DNA from: Sinohyriopsis cumingii
Lineage: Eukaryota > Mollusca > Bivalvia > Unionida > Unionidae
Assembly (NCBI GenBank): GCA_028554795.2
Contig: CM068838.1
Span: 91,384,474 to 91,448,473 of the forward strand
Length of the DNA stretch: 64,000 bases
Direction: 5' to 3'
Shown: positions 28,003 to 40,970 of the stretch, piece by piece
Position numbering within the stretch: position 1 is the stretch's first letter
How the letters are laid out: every line of letters starts with the position of its first letter
Program-made: the position numbers and the translations under genes
The notes under the pieces: model-generated
Databases searched by the model: none
Seen by the model: the letters and a program-made list of their open reading frames with translations, nothing else
What the model was told of the DNA's origin: nothing

Positions 28003-28420
28003 ATACAGTGCCCTTACCTTTGGTTTTGTCCAGTTGGAGTATCACGTGTCTTGGTTCCGTCAGCTGCTTCAGGAGGGTGCAAATTCCAGTATGAATCTGT
28101 CTCATATAAACATCCGCAACTGTGTTGGAACAGTGTTGGCACTCAATGGCTTTAGAAAATGCTATTATGTATACAGTGCAAAGCGAGCTAGAAAATGGAT
28201 CAAGAAAACTCATAATGTGACACATGCCCTTGGACTGTCGGATTCAGATAGCGGTTCTGATGATGAACGGGAAAAAGGAGAAGCAAAGACATCAGATTTT
28301 TTCTTTATTGATGAATTGCTAGTTGGACTGCAGATATGGCTGGATAAAATATTTGATGGTTCTATTAAAAAAGTTAGAATTACCAACTGGCCAGATATGA
28401 CAGACACCATACAATCATGA
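28003..28420 (+). CDS. DNAJC16: DNAJC16-like terminal exon
   Basis: The acceptor is GTTTTCAG ending at 28002, and the exon runs to TGA at 28418-28420. It encodes YSALTFGFVQLEYHVSWFRQ, then the strongly conserved-looking block TVLALNGFRKCYYVYSAKR. An acidic Ser/Asp/Glu linker follows, then GLQIWLDKIFDGSIKK and ITNWPDM near the C terminus. The order LALNG, acidic linker, amphipathic helix, W-P is that of the DNAJC16 tail. Confidence 0.9.
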
Positions 28421-28740
28421 TATTTTTTGTTTTTATGTCATGTGTTCTTAATTGTGTTTTGCATTGTGAAAAGTCCATATGTTTTGTTTTCTATGCTACG
28501 TTGTTATATAGTGTTAACCTTGGGAGATTATCTCGCCTTGAATTTTGTATTGAAGTCATTGAGTGAGGTAGCTGCATGCTCTTAACGCATTTCAGGGTTT
28601 AGATCTTCAATTCCAGCATTTATATTTACTATTTTCTTGGTCATTTTAAAATAGTTTTCAGAATATAAAGAAATTGGTTTCATTTTTATTGCCCACTTCA
28701 TTGGTAAGTGGGATATATTAGTTACTTTTGCAATAGTTGG

Positions 28741-29950
28741 CAGGGTTCGTATGGTCTTTGAAGGTCTTTGACAGTTTGGGAAAAATGAGGTTGCATTTTC
28801 AAGGCCTTGAAAGTTTGGGAAATCGAGCAGATGACCCTGAGGTCTTGAAAAGTCTTTGAAAATTGAAACAAACCCAAACATTTTAATTTCTTTTTATAAT
28901 CACAAATAAAATTGTCCAAGGTTGTTAGATTCGGATGTAGTCAAGTTTTCCGGTTTCTTTTTTATTGCAGCTGCAGTAACAAATGAGCATTTGTTTGGCC
29001 ATCCAAAGTTGGCCTTGGTGGCGACTTCAGTAACAAATGAAACATTAGTCGAGGTATGCTGAAGCATGTTCAAGTACGTTCATGTGTGAGATATGTTTCT
29101 TGAACAAAACGAAACATTGCTTACAGTTCCAGTAGGCATATTTTTATTCGTTTCTTTAAAGAATAATATTTCAACCTAACCTGATTTTGGCATTCTTGAC
29201 TTTCTTCGCTTTCCAGCCAACTGAAAAATAGAACAATGAAGCTTGGAAACAGGTCCATTTCTTTTGTGAGAATTTGAATTTATTAGAGAAAAGACATCAG
29301 AGTAAGTAAAGTCTGACTAAAACATCATGACTTTACTTTGTAGAAAAGCATCATTATTGATTGCCAGTTGTGTGAGATATTCCTGAAAATTTGTCTTTTG
29401 TTACGATGTTAGTCATCAAAACACAATACACAGTGTCATTATTTAGACAGTAAGACCCAGACGCCCAAAACTTAAATACCACCAATGAAGACATTTTCAT
29501 GCATATTGGTGATACCAAGAAACACCCTGAGAATTTTACTTTTGCTTATTTAAACATAAATAGTGCAAAATATAAATTTGCTGAAATTCACAAGATTTTA
29601 GCTGATAACATGAGATTTCCTCGTAATATTAGAAAACAAACTTGATTCTTCCTTCAATGACAAGTCTTGTTGATGGGTACAAACTCGAGAGGATGGATAG
29701 TACTGCCAATGTTGGTGAGATAATTACATTAAAAAATTTAAATAGTTATGGTGCTGACTTCCTTTGATGAAGGGTACGTTGTTTTTATTGAAGATTGTAG
29801 CTGGCTTGCTTTGATGTAGAGTGCATGTGTTATTTTGTTTAACTTGCATACAAAATGTTAGCGAAAATAGGTCTTGGAAATCTATGTTTGTAGTCTTTGA
29901 AAGTTTGGGAAAAGTCTTTGAATTTATCATTCATAATTCTGTATGAACCC
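28741..29950. mobile_element. hAT-like non-autonomous DNA transposon
   Basis: The left end starts CAGGGTTCGTATGG and the right end finishes GTATGAACCC, a terminal inverted repeat of about 12 bp with hAT-type CAGGG ends. The flanking 7-bp duplication TAGTTGG lies at 28734-28740 and 29951-29957. Both ends carry the subterminal phrase GTCTTTGAAAGTTTGGGAAA or a variant of it. No transposase is encoded in its 1.2 kb. A single matching end (CAGGGTTCATACAAAA) lies near 39527. Confidence 0.75.
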
Positions 29951-32379
29951 TAGTTGGAATAATGGCATCAACAGTATATTATGGTTTGGGGTAAAGTTTT
30001 TAATTTGCATATATTACTAATCTCCTTGGCATGAATCATTATGAAGTGATGATGATTCATTCAGTGGCATGTTTGCTCATGCCTTTTGCCTAAGGGTCAA
30101 AGTATTAGAAAATTCATAGTAAATTTTTAGTTGGTGGTTTTTTATTTGATTATACTTCAACCTCATAATGGATTTTCTTCATTCATGAAATAAATTATTA
30201 TGAAGCTTAGACAATCCATTCTACTCGTCCCTTTTGATCTTGGGGTTAAGGCTGCAGTCATCCAAAAATTTGTTAAGGATCGTTAACCGCTTGATGGATT
30301 TTGTTGAAGGAAGACAAGACAATTCATTCTGGTTTTCTTTCCTCTTTACTAGGTGTTCAAGATCACAAGATTTATAGCAATGCTTTGATCATGTGTTTGT
30401 GACTTCTTGTCTACTTACCATCGAAATTCTTATACTCAACTATTAGTTACAAGTATATGTTTATGTTACATGTTTCTTGAATGCTTTTACCAGCAGTACA
30501 ATGTTTTTTTTAATTATTTTGGATTCCTTATTATTTAAAACATTTGGAATGCACTTTTTATGAGTGCATAATTGAGAAGTGATAATTTATATGAGTAACC
30601 ATTCAAACTTTCCCATTAATTGATATTTATTCAAATTTTGCTACATAGCAATTACTGGGTGTAAGTTTTCATGGGTTTTGCAAAAAGTCATTTGTGTCAG
30701 AACTTAAATGTTTTTCTTCAGGAAATGTTTTAAATATTAAGGATTTCATAAATATATTAATGAAATTAAAATTTTAGTTAATGTTTCAGTTTCAATTTTT
30801 TTTAAAATATTGCTATTATGATTGTTGTTGTAATTTAATTCCTGATATCAAAACACTTTTTAAGTTAAACTGTTAAATGGTTTTCTACGTCAAGAATGAG
30901 CAGCAAATAATAAATGAAGAATCAAATGAAAAGGAAGAAAAAGAAAAAACATACCATTTGGACATAAGGGATGTACAAATGTGAGAATTATGCAGAGAAT
31001 TCAACAAAAACAACTTTTGTTAGGAATTCAGTAAAACTGTTAGAATGAAATATTGGACTCGTTTATAATACCTGTCTTTGTAAACATGAGAATTTAAATC
31101 TGATTTGATACTTAAATAGTTCAAGGTTGAATTAAAAATATATTTTTTTCATAGAATGTTTTATAGTGCCTAAAGGGTTGTATCAAAAAAGACAATGCTG
31201 GAAGAAGGACACAAGATTCCATTTCTGTATGTATTAGAAATGCTTTTCTGGGTGGCATAACAATTTAGATTTCTTTAAAATAACTTAGCTTGATTCCAAA
31301 TTTAATTATATCCTGGCATTATTCTTTTGTCATACAAATCAATAAACATTGAAACATTTTTATGATACAATTTTAGTGAAGGTTTCAGTTACGAAATAGA
31401 ATCTAGATTTATTTAAATAAAAAAATATTGCTATTTCCCAGTTGTAAATTGTTTCATTGAAATCTGAATTGCAGTCTAAAATATTTTTCCTTTTAATACA
31501 ATTAAAATTCATTATGTAATGTGAATTCTACAGTTGAAGATACCTGTTTAGGGTCGGCTCAGCTGATATCTTTTCTTGTCTGTTTGTACTTGCATTCTTC
31601 TATGGAAATTCACTTAAATAGGATATATCTTGCCAGCTTGGGGAATTTATGAATTGTATACTGAGACCTAGCATGAATATACAGATTTCAATTAATTTGA
31701 TGTAAAGCCATTTTAGTGTCCTAACAAAAGACAAAGGAAAGTTGGCATTTTATAAGTTTTTCTTGGGTATACTGTCTTTCTCTGCTTTCTCTTGGAGAAA
31801 GATTTTTGATACCTTTGTACAGTATTATTATATTTGTAAAGGAATGTTACCAAGTGTTTTGAAAAATATTTTGCAGGCCGGATAATTTTCAGCAAAATCA
31901 TGTAGATGTATTTGTTTTTACTTTTTTTTAAAACAAATTTGTTATGTTCAGATACCTCCATATTGATATTTGATTATACATGAATAAGTTATTTAAAAGT
32001 TTGTGTTAGTATTGGTTATTTTTTTGCTTGATACAACAGAGGGGTCATCCTTTGGTTTTGTTGTCTCCACACTTGATCCATTTGTCCATCCATCCATAGG
32101 TCCCATTTTCATGTTTGCCCGATTACTACAGTCATATTAAATGTAATGTAGACTATGAGGTTGAACATTAAAATATCTTATCAGGTGCCGTTTTCAACTT
32201 TTTCCAGTTTTGCCTGGCAGTATGTTGCACCATGTCCAACTGAGATTTTGTACCAAATTGTCCTTTTCTTATAAGACCATCCTTTCATCTTTTCTTCTAT
32301 CTATCACTCCCATGTCAGTATAACTGTGTTTAATTTGGATTTTTAATGTAGCTTTAAAAAAAAAATTGTTATATTGCTT

Positions 32380-32640
32380 CGATGTCTGCAGTGTGGAAGT
32401 TTATAGTGATGTCTCACAGTGGGGCATCATTCCGCAGACATGTAGCATGATGTCCCACCCAGTCACATTATCCTGACACCAGGCTGACCAGTTTTAGTAA
32501 TAACCTTTTAATTCTGAGTGCCTAGCAAGGCAGCAGTTAGTACCATTTTTTTAAGTCTTAGATACAACTTGGCGGGGGTTCACACCCATGACCTCCATCA
32601 TCCTAGGCAGACAATCTAACAACTAGACCACAGCAGCGGT
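32380..32640 (-). mobile_element. tRNA-derived SINE, family 3, copy 1 (diverged)
   Basis: It is the same sequence as the copy at 40708-40970 but more diverged: GATGTCTGCAGTGTGG, TGTCCCACCCAGTCACATTA, CCTGACACCAGGC. It ends in a degraded tRNA-like head on the minus strand (B box complement near 32570-32590). Confidence 0.72.
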
Positions 32641-32854
32641 TGGTCAGTATAACTAGTCTACATGCTTTATGTATCACCATGAACTTGTGCATATTGATGA
32701 ATCACTTTACTTCTGTAATATTTGTTAGAGTTGTTGCCCTTTTTGTCTGGCAGATGAATGCATTGTTGGACAAAATCTTGTGGAATCAAAAGGTCAGTGG
32801 TCATGTTCACCATGATGAAAGATGAAAAAAGGTTTCCACACAGTAAAAGCAAGT

Positions 32855-33000
32855 CATGGTTGTTCAGTTGGTAGAGCTTCAGACTCCTAAACCAAGCATT
32901 GCCGGTTCAATTCTCGTCTATGCCAGCCCATGTTATGTGTCTTTGGGAAACTTTCTTAGCTCCCACTTTCTTATGAAATGGTTAAACAAACCACAGAGTT
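32855..33000 (+). mobile_element. tRNA-like SINE head (family 4)
   Basis: TTGTTCAGTTGGTAGAGC fits an A box, followed by an anticodon-like CAGACTCCTAAACC and the B box GGTTCAATTCT. Then comes an unrelated body with TCTTTGGGAAACTTTCTTAG. It is probably a short SINE, lying just upstream of another SINE. Confidence 0.55.
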
Positions 33001-33013
33001 TCATTACAAAACA

Positions 33014-33225
33014 GGGCCCCGAGTGGTCTAAAATGCTCTCCGTTACAGATCACTGCCATCTCACCTCTGTCTGCGCTGGTTCGAGTCTCTGATTCAGCCA
33101 ATGTGGGTATGTGAGAAAGCTTGCCAGTAGTTTCTCGTGGGTTGGTGGTTCTTTCCAGGCTTTTCTCGGGTTCTTCCTCCACCATTAATACTGGCTGTCA
33201 TATATAGCCTATCGTGTCCTGAATA
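33014..33225 (+). mobile_element. tRNA-derived SINE, family 1, 3'-truncated, copy 3
   Basis: The head GGGCCCCGAGTGG, a B box TGGTTCGAGTCTC and the body to TATATAGCCTATCGTG are present. The A box carries a deletion and the 3' tail is missing. No target duplication is seen. Confidence 0.85.
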
Positions 33226-34977
33226 ATTTAGCGTAGATTTTAAGTATGTAGGATTTGCATGCCTTTTATCTTTTTCTTTTATTCCACCTCCTTTGTTTGA
33301 TTTGAAAGACATAATGTGATAACACAAAGGAGGCGAATTTTTGAATTCAGTGCAACAATACAAAATGCTTCTGCAAATCAGTTATCAAAACACGGTCGGC
33401 ATTTAATTAGGTTCTCAGAGAAACATCTGCAGACATAGCCGTTATGGTAGATTGACAGATTTTGCATTTAAATACACATTGCATTTATGATGCTTACACT
33501 TAAGAGGAACGAAAAGAATTAAAACACAAATTTCACTTGATAAAAACTATTTAATTGGCATTGAAATATTAATGTATTGCCTACAACTAGAAGTAAGTGA
33601 CATTATCATCGATTGAAATTTCCTTGAATTTCTTTAATTACGATGTACAAAAAATGTCGTTTGGAAACAAATGTAACCAATCATATGACTTATTAAAAGC
33701 TGATAATTTCAAAATGTTGATTAAAATTTCCAGGTCCTATCTACTGTTTTCGACCAAAAAATGAGTGATATATATCGACTTTTCAGTTACCAGTTTTGAT
33801 TGTGATTTTCTTCAAGTTCAAGAACTAGGGATCAATTTTTGTGGTATTTTCTGGTTTAAAAAATGGGATTCACGCCTAACCCTGCGTTATAATCAGGTTC
33901 GTGAGTTATCAGGGCGCGAGTTATCAAGGGAGTGGTGTATTATGGTCATCATCTCTTGATGAGGATGTTGACAAGTCACTGTGCTATCTCCATGCTTGTT
34001 AGAGTTATTGCCCATTTTGTCCTGCAGCTGAATGAAAAACAAGACAGAATGTTGTGAATGCAGCTGGTCTTGCAGGTTTTTTAAGGTTGCTGTGAATCTT
34101 GATATTTACTAGCTACACATTTCAAAATCAATATGCTACCACAATTATTTTTAAAGAGTTATTGTCCTTTTTCAGTTTCAGCTCTGTACAGTATATAACA
34201 GAATTTTGTGACTAACTTCTGTCATGGTTTTCATTGCATTGATGTGAAATTTACTGTGTATTATCATCATTTTCAGAAGATATTGACCAATTGTTGTATG
34301 CACACTATTTTTATAAGAGTATGCACTATTTTTTCCTTGAGACTCCATCAGGGGAATTGGAGTAGATTGTAGGATAGGCTGGGGTGGGGGGGCATATTTT
34401 GGCACACTGATTGCGCCATTATTCTAGGTAAATTTCTGCAAAATGCCTGAAACATCATTACACAGTACATAACATGGTATAATGTTAATAATGTAACTGA
34501 ATTTTAAATTTTCTTTTCAGTAAACATTGGCAAAATCTATAACCCCAGTCTTTGTACTTCAGTATGCCTACAGTCAGACATGATGTTGCAATGGTGTCAA
34601 TTTCCTTTGATTTTATTTTTGCATATGTAAATTATGCCACCTTTTTCGTGTCCAAATTTTCTTCTGCACAAAAATAAAAATGAAGTCAGTACATGTATTA
34701 AAACGTTTTGTTGTATTTAACATTACATGTTACAGCAAGCATTAAACATTTTGGTGCATACATGTTATAGATAGGTGTACATGTTATACATAATGGTCAC
34801 AAGAGCAAAGCATATGGATATTACTGTGGTAATACTGGTGCAAACAATTTAAGAAGGTAAATTTATTCATTCTGATACCAAAATGCTGATATGTAATACA
34901 AGCACTAGATGCACAGATAGCAAATTAATCTGTGCATCATGCATAGTCAGTTGCAAATAACTAAAACTGGCCTTGAT

Positions 34978-35463
34978 TTGTTGTCCCATAATATTCTAAT
35001 TGATTATAGTCTGTGTGTTTGTTGTCCCATAATATTCTAATTGATTATAGTCTGTGTGTTTGTTGTCCCATAATATTCTAATTGATTATAGTCTGTGTTT
35101 GTTGTCCCATAATATTCTAATTGATTATAGTCTGTGTTTTTGTTGTCCCATAATATTCTAATTGATTATAGTCTGTGTTTTTGTTGTCCCATAATATTCT
35201 AATTGATTATAGTCTGTGTTTTTGTTGTCCCATAATATTCTAATTGATTATAGTCTGTGTTTTTGTTGTCCCATAATATTCTAATTGATCATAGTCTGTG
35301 TTTTTGTTGTCCCATAATACTCTAATTGATTATAGTCTGTGTTTGTTGTCCCATAATACTCTAATTGATTATAGTCTGTGTTTGTTGTCCCATAATATTC
35401 TAATTGATTATAGTCTGTGTTTGTTGTCCCATAATATTCTAATTGATTATAGTCTGTGTTTTT
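34978..35463. repeat. ~40-bp minisatellite, 12 copies
   Basis: The unit is TTGTTGTCCCATAATATTC followed by TAATTGATTATAGTCTGTG, with length changes only in the T run between units. The units are nearly identical, which points to recent amplification. Confidence 0.95.
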
Positions 35464-36863
35464 CATTCTTCTTTTGATTTAAACATTTTCTAGCCCTGGG
35501 CTGTAGATTGCAAAACTCAGATTGACTTTGTCATCCATAGAGAAAGGAGCTTTCAAAAATAACTTTTGTAATTCACTGAAACAAAATTTCAAGCATAATA
35601 GTTGTATGCTGTCCAGGTCTTATCTGAAAGCATATTGGGGGATGGCAAGTCTGGTTCTGTGCTTTTTATTTTACTGTAAGATGTGCATTGTACTTGTATA
35701 TGAAAATAATCAGACTCTAAATTTACATTACCTGTAATAATTTAACATATGTGCCATACATTTTTAAGGGTTGGTAAAATATCACAGATCTAGAAGCAGT
35801 ATTACATCTTTGAATTAAGTATTTATTCTTAACTAGGAATGTTATTTTACAATAAGCAAATTGTTTGGTGTTATAAAATTGGATGCATTTGCAAGATCAA
35901 ATATATACAATACTATCTGAACAATAATAAGCTATTTCAGACTCCCCGTCATTAAAAAGAATCATCAGTAGCAAAATCAATGACAAAGGATTTTCAGTTC
36001 AATAAATTACCGGTACATGTAGCTGATTTATACAAACATTGTAGACCCTGGAGATCATAAAACGTGGAGCTTGAGTCTGAGATTGAGTTTCTGCTGTCAT
36101 TCATTCAAAAATGAGCTCTAAAAAGTAACACCACATGTGATTAACTGAAACCAAATTTGAAAATCAAGAGGTGTGTATTCTGTAGATGTTTCCATAGATT
36201 GCCACCAAGTACTATATGGCATTTGGACAGGTACTGAATGTTAAATATTTTATGCTGATAGTGACATGCTAATGCACCATAGAGTGTAACTGATAAATAT
36301 TAACTAAGAAAGTAGGTATAAAGAATATATTTTGTGTAAAAGTTATCATTATATGTTCTAAAAAGTATTTAAGAAGTAACTATTGATAGCAGGAAAGTAA
36401 TAATGATTGTTATTTACATACCTTTAATATGCCTACGTTATTGTAAAGCATATGGCCAAAGTATTGTAATTGTGTTGTTGTCGTCTTAACCTTTAACATG
36501 CCTAAGTAGATAACACCGATAATGACATTAACGTATCCAAATGAATGTAAAATTTCTTAAAAAATAAGAACATACAAAACTTAAACACATAATATGTACA
36601 GACAGTTACAGATTGATGGACAAAGGGAGACAACATTTGTAATGAACCATGGAGTGTAAATTATAAATTGTAACCAAGAAAGGAGTGTTTAAAAATATAC
36701 TTCATGTAAAATTAATGTAATGGTTATCATTATAAATTTAATAAATTAACAAAATCATTATAAATTTAATAAATTAACAAGTAATTATTGATGACTAGAT
36801 AGATAACCCCTTATTGTTGTTGACATGTTTAAGACATGCCTCTCTCTCTCGCTCTCTCTCTCT

Positions 36864-37110
36864 GGGGGCCCCGAGTGGCTGAGTGGTCTAAAGCGCTCTC
36901 CGTTACGGATCACTGCCATCTCACCTCAGTCTGCGTGGGTTCGAGTCTCGGATTCGGCTAATGTGGATATGTGAGAAAGCTTGCCAGTAGCTTCTCGTGG
37001 GTCGGTGGTTCTTTAAGGGCTTTTCTGGGTTCTTCCTCCACCATTAATACTGGCCGCCATGTATAGCCTATCGTGTGCTGAAAAATGGCGTTAAACCATA
37101 CAACAACAAC
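36864..37110 (+). mobile_element. tRNA-derived SINE, family 1, full length, copy 4
   Basis: The SINE is inserted in a (CT)n tract: CTCTCTCTCT precedes the GGGGCCCCGAG head and follows the (CAA)n tail. The A box is TGGCTGAGTGG and the B box is GGTTCGAGTCTC. Confidence 0.9.
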
Positions 37111-40100
37111 AACAACTCTCTCTCTGCCTCCCCAAAGTCTTATTATAGTTCACTGAGAGCTTCTAGAGTACAAATATTTGCTGCTGACAATGATGGCCTT
37201 ATTGATATAAAATCAACACCATTTTCACAGAAAATTACTAGATTCCATAAGTCTTCTAGTGAAATATTCCATGTCAATATGACTTTCCATTTAGAAATAG
37301 CAGTTAAACAAGATTTTCAAGATGGCTGCGATAATGGTTATATTGGATGCAAGATCTGAACCAGTTTGATTTAAGTACCAACTAGACACTACAAGTAGTC
37401 TTTAGGTGAAAACCTTATATTGACGTGTCCTTCAATTCAGAGTTTGATAAAATTTTCAATATGGCAGCCATAATGGAGGTCTGATCAGTACCATTCAAGA
37501 CTATTCATATTGCATGTATATGCAGCACCTTTTCGTTCAGGATCAGTCAGCATAAGACATTTTCTGCCAAAAACATTGTCAGTCTGACCCTTCATTCAGG
37601 ATAAGTAGCGATAACAAGCTCTTCAGTATGAATGTATGTCACAGCCATGCTGACAGTAAGATTCACGCCATTTCCCTTTACAATCAATGTCATAGGACTT
37701 TTAGTGTAAATGCCTTATCGGCATGACAATTCGTTGAGGAAGAGTAGCGGTAATAAGATTTTCAAGATTGCCACTAAGGCAGCGATATTGGATATATGAG
37801 CTGCACATTTATGACCAATCAGACCTTGGGACAAATGTATATGTAAAATTTCTTGGGAATTCTCCAAGTAGTTTAGGAGGAATAACAATTATAAATGGTG
37901 ATAACCGACAGGTGGATGACAGACAATATGCCATCCTGTTATCTCTTCTGGTATGTGACTTGAACAGATGTAAGATATGCTAGACAATGTTCATCTAATT
38001 TTATACGTATCTAAAGTCATGACTTCAATATTTAGAGAGTTTGACAACTTTTTGTGCGCAGAATTCATCTACGACGGCTGCACTTTATTACAGTACATGT
38101 CGTGCGCGAAGTTACTTTCATGAAAAAGTTTGTGTTCTTTACTTTCGCCTTTAAATAATTTCCCGGTGACATTAATTTTTGGAATATAAGCCCTACTACC
38201 TCCAGAATCATGCCCTCCCAAACACGAAAATTCGTCTCTTTTGTCTAGAATATACAAAGGGAAATAACTCTTGCCCATTATTTCCCCTTGCCGCCTTCAG
38301 GTGGAGATAGTTCTAAACTTTTGCTGGTGAACTAACAAATGGATATCTAAGCATTTTTTATTCCATCCGTGGAAGATTTTGTAATTTTGGAGTATATTAA
38401 GGATTATTCTACAGGTGGTATTATTGTTTTTTTAAATTTTGACCATAACTATGTTAATTTTTTTCACCTGTACGGACTATTTGCGTTCTCTGACTGAATA
38501 TATTATATTAGAACGTGCTGACGTTCGTGTTAGCGCACACTATTTATCACGTCTGGTATAGCGGGTGTCTCTGACGTTTATAAAGTAGTTAACTGTACAC
38601 TTCTTTTTTTCTTTCAAACTTTGAGGTTCAGAATCAATAACGACGACTACTTATGTTAAATGCATGAATGCAAAGCCTGCAAGATTTTTTATGCTTCCTG
38701 TCTCATATGTACAATGAGTACATTTCGATTGCACGTAGTATGTGTGGCAGTTGATCGGAGAATACATGATCGACAGTTGTGAGGACAACTGCAAGAAACA
38801 GGGAGTGACGTGGCAAACCAAAGGATCGAAAATACTGACGTTTTGAACGTGAAATAAATATTTGGCCAGCATGGTGCGGGACGCCATTATATCACGGGTC
38901 AATGGAGGAAGCTGCGACATCTTCACCATCCCTGGAGTTACAGGTGCGTGGTTTGGTACAACAAACAATAGCAGAGCTGATAAGTTCTGACTAAATTTCC
39001 ACCTCCTTCCGTGTTCTTGTTTAGTCGTGAATTTCGACACTTCGGGAGAGTTTCAACCCAATTCTATGCATTCCAGGTGGTGTGAGCCCCCACCCCCCAC
39101 CCCGCCTGTAAATCCGGAAGCATGGGTTTTAAAATTGACTTGAATGAACTGTGCCATCTGGTCGCCTGGGTTACCGACCATACCTCCAAGTCGTCGTGCT
39201 CTTGATCCATAACGTCTAGCAGCATCTACGTTTTGATGCTGTCTTGGCTGCTGACCGTATCGACCAACCGTCTGGGTCTTGATCCTTACCGTGTAGCCGC
39301 ATCTGTTTTGACGGTATCGGCTAGCGACCGTACCCTCCACCCGTCCGGCTCTTGATCCATACCATTCTTTGACCACATGGCTTCCGTTTCATATTATCAG
39401 TTTTAAGCCAGAATAGACAAACAACATCGGAGAAGTTTAAGTGGAAAATACTATGTATATTTAAAATGAAACCGAACACGTTGGAATCCCTGTTAGCTCC
39501 AAAATGAAATGCTTACCAAAAGTAGCCAGGGTTCATACAAAAGATAAAAGCTCTTTTTTTTTCTCTTGTTGGAATTGGCATAAATGAAGTTGGAATCTAT
39601 TCTCTTGCCTACGTCAGTTTGTATGTAATGAATGTGATGCCAATATCCCTTTATGGCTGATAAGTTTGGTCGAATATCAGACACAAAGACTTAAGAAAGC
39701 TCGTTGCATTTCAGCATAACTGCACTAAAGTTCTACAATGATTTCCTCAAGTCACGATGTCTCCAAACGTTTACTGGGCATAAAGAGAATTATGTGGAAA
39801 TTAATAAAATTAAACATTTTTGAAAATTATGCCATCTTCCATAAAATGTAACATCTAAAGGAATATTTTTATTCGGATTATACTTATATCTATCTAGAAA
39901 ATAAGTTACAGAACATAATTGTTTTATTCCCGATATACGCCGCATTTTGCACGAATATAATATTTATGAATTTGATCGAAAGTTTTGTTGGAGGCAAAAT
40001 CTTTCCAGGAGCAATACAATGGAAACAAATTATAGAACATGCTACTTGTGAGTATGAAAACTTGTGCCTTACTGGCATGTCCTACAAAGGATTCAAATAT

Positions 40101-40617
40101 GTTCATACCTCTATAAAAACCCAATTTCATGGCAAAATCCCAAAACAACAAGAAAATTACAGTTAATTACATAGTTACATCCCTTGCAGAACTTCTGATC
40201 ACTGTTCCAACTAATAGCTCCCAAGTTTGTAAGCACTGCAGCTATTCTTACACAGATGTAATAGTCCATGCGTTTTTTTTTTTTGTTTTTGTTTGGGGGG
40301 GGGGGTTGTTTTTTTTTCTTCCTGTCAACGCATTGTGCAACAAAGGGAAATATTTTGGACATATACATAATTATGACGTTCTTGTTGCTGTGTTCCTTCA
40401 TAATATACCAGGTACGAAATTTATTCAACATCTTCCGTATAGGGAATTTACCAGCGATATCGACTTGCATGATCTCGAAATACTAAAACATTTTATGTCT
40501 TCTTCGGTGTTCTCTGCATTTGTAATACGTGGATTCTTTTCTTAATAATGAGACAGATTTTTAAACTATCAATATCTGGAAGACATGTTATCGTAGAAAA
40601 CATGATAGTCATATCTC

Positions 40618-40652
<35 letters not shown>

Positions 40653-40707
40653 GTGTGATTTGGACTTTTTAACGTGGCTTTAACAATTTTTCAGTCATAT
40701 CGCTACG

Positions 40708-40970
40708 ATGTCTGCAGTGTGGCAGTTTATAGTGATGTCTAGCACTGGGGCATCATGCCGCAGACATGTAGCACGATGTCCCACCCAGTCACATTATCTT
40801 GACACCAGGCCGACCAGTCCTAACACTAACCTCTTAATGCTGAGCGCCAAGCGAGGCAGCTGTTAGTACCATTTTTGTAAGTCTTTGGTATGACTCGGCC
40901 GGGGATCGAACCCACGACCTCCCGCATCCGAAGCGGACGCTCTAACCACATTGAACCACCGGAGCGGTTC
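40708..40970 (-). mobile_element. tRNA-derived SINE, family 3, copy 2
   Basis: Read on the minus strand it begins ACCGCTCCGGTGGTTCAATG, with an A-box-like GTGGTTAGAGCG, an anticodon arm CGCTTCGGATGCG and the B box GGTTCGATCCCC. A body shared with 32380-32640 follows. The tRNA-like part is well preserved. Two tRNA-unrelated blocks (CCCACCCAGTCACATTA and GACACCAGGC) mark the family. Confidence 0.85.

Larger units (their letters stand above)
239..28420 (+). other. DNAJC16: DNAJC16-like host gene, 3' portion (7 exons seen)
   Basis: DNAJC16 is a type of ER-associated J-domain co-chaperone with a thioredoxin-like region and a C-terminal membrane anchor. The N-terminal J domain and first thioredoxin part lie upstream of this window. 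Seven open segments, each bounded by AG and GT splice sites, join in matching phases and follow the order of the vertebrate protein: the NKYL..RLSSQ..F.ELCP segment, the CVVLVT thioredoxin-like strand with Y.Y.D.Q.EF, the SILP.RTNLPEL segment, a transmembrane helix, and the C-terminal LALNGF..CYYVY block. The reading frame ends at a TGA at 28418-28420. Introns are long and full of repeats. The assignment rests on recognised similarity, not on a search. No clear polyadenylation signal can be fixed, because the first AATAAA after the stop lies inside a transposon. Confidence 0.88.

Noticed and set aside
34978..35463. CRISPR-like array of 40-bp repeats
   Set aside because: The units are directly adjacent with no unique spacers, in a eukaryotic context. 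It is a minisatellite; the ORF with repeated NTDYNQLEYYGTT is a by-product.
38651..39040. 129-codon minus-strand ORF
   Set aside because: No motif, no splice context, and composition like random sequence.
40111..40545. ORFs of 119 and 138 codons on opposite strands
   Set aside because: Both run through poly-T/poly-G tracts that give Phe/Gly or Lys/Pro runs, with no recognisable domain.
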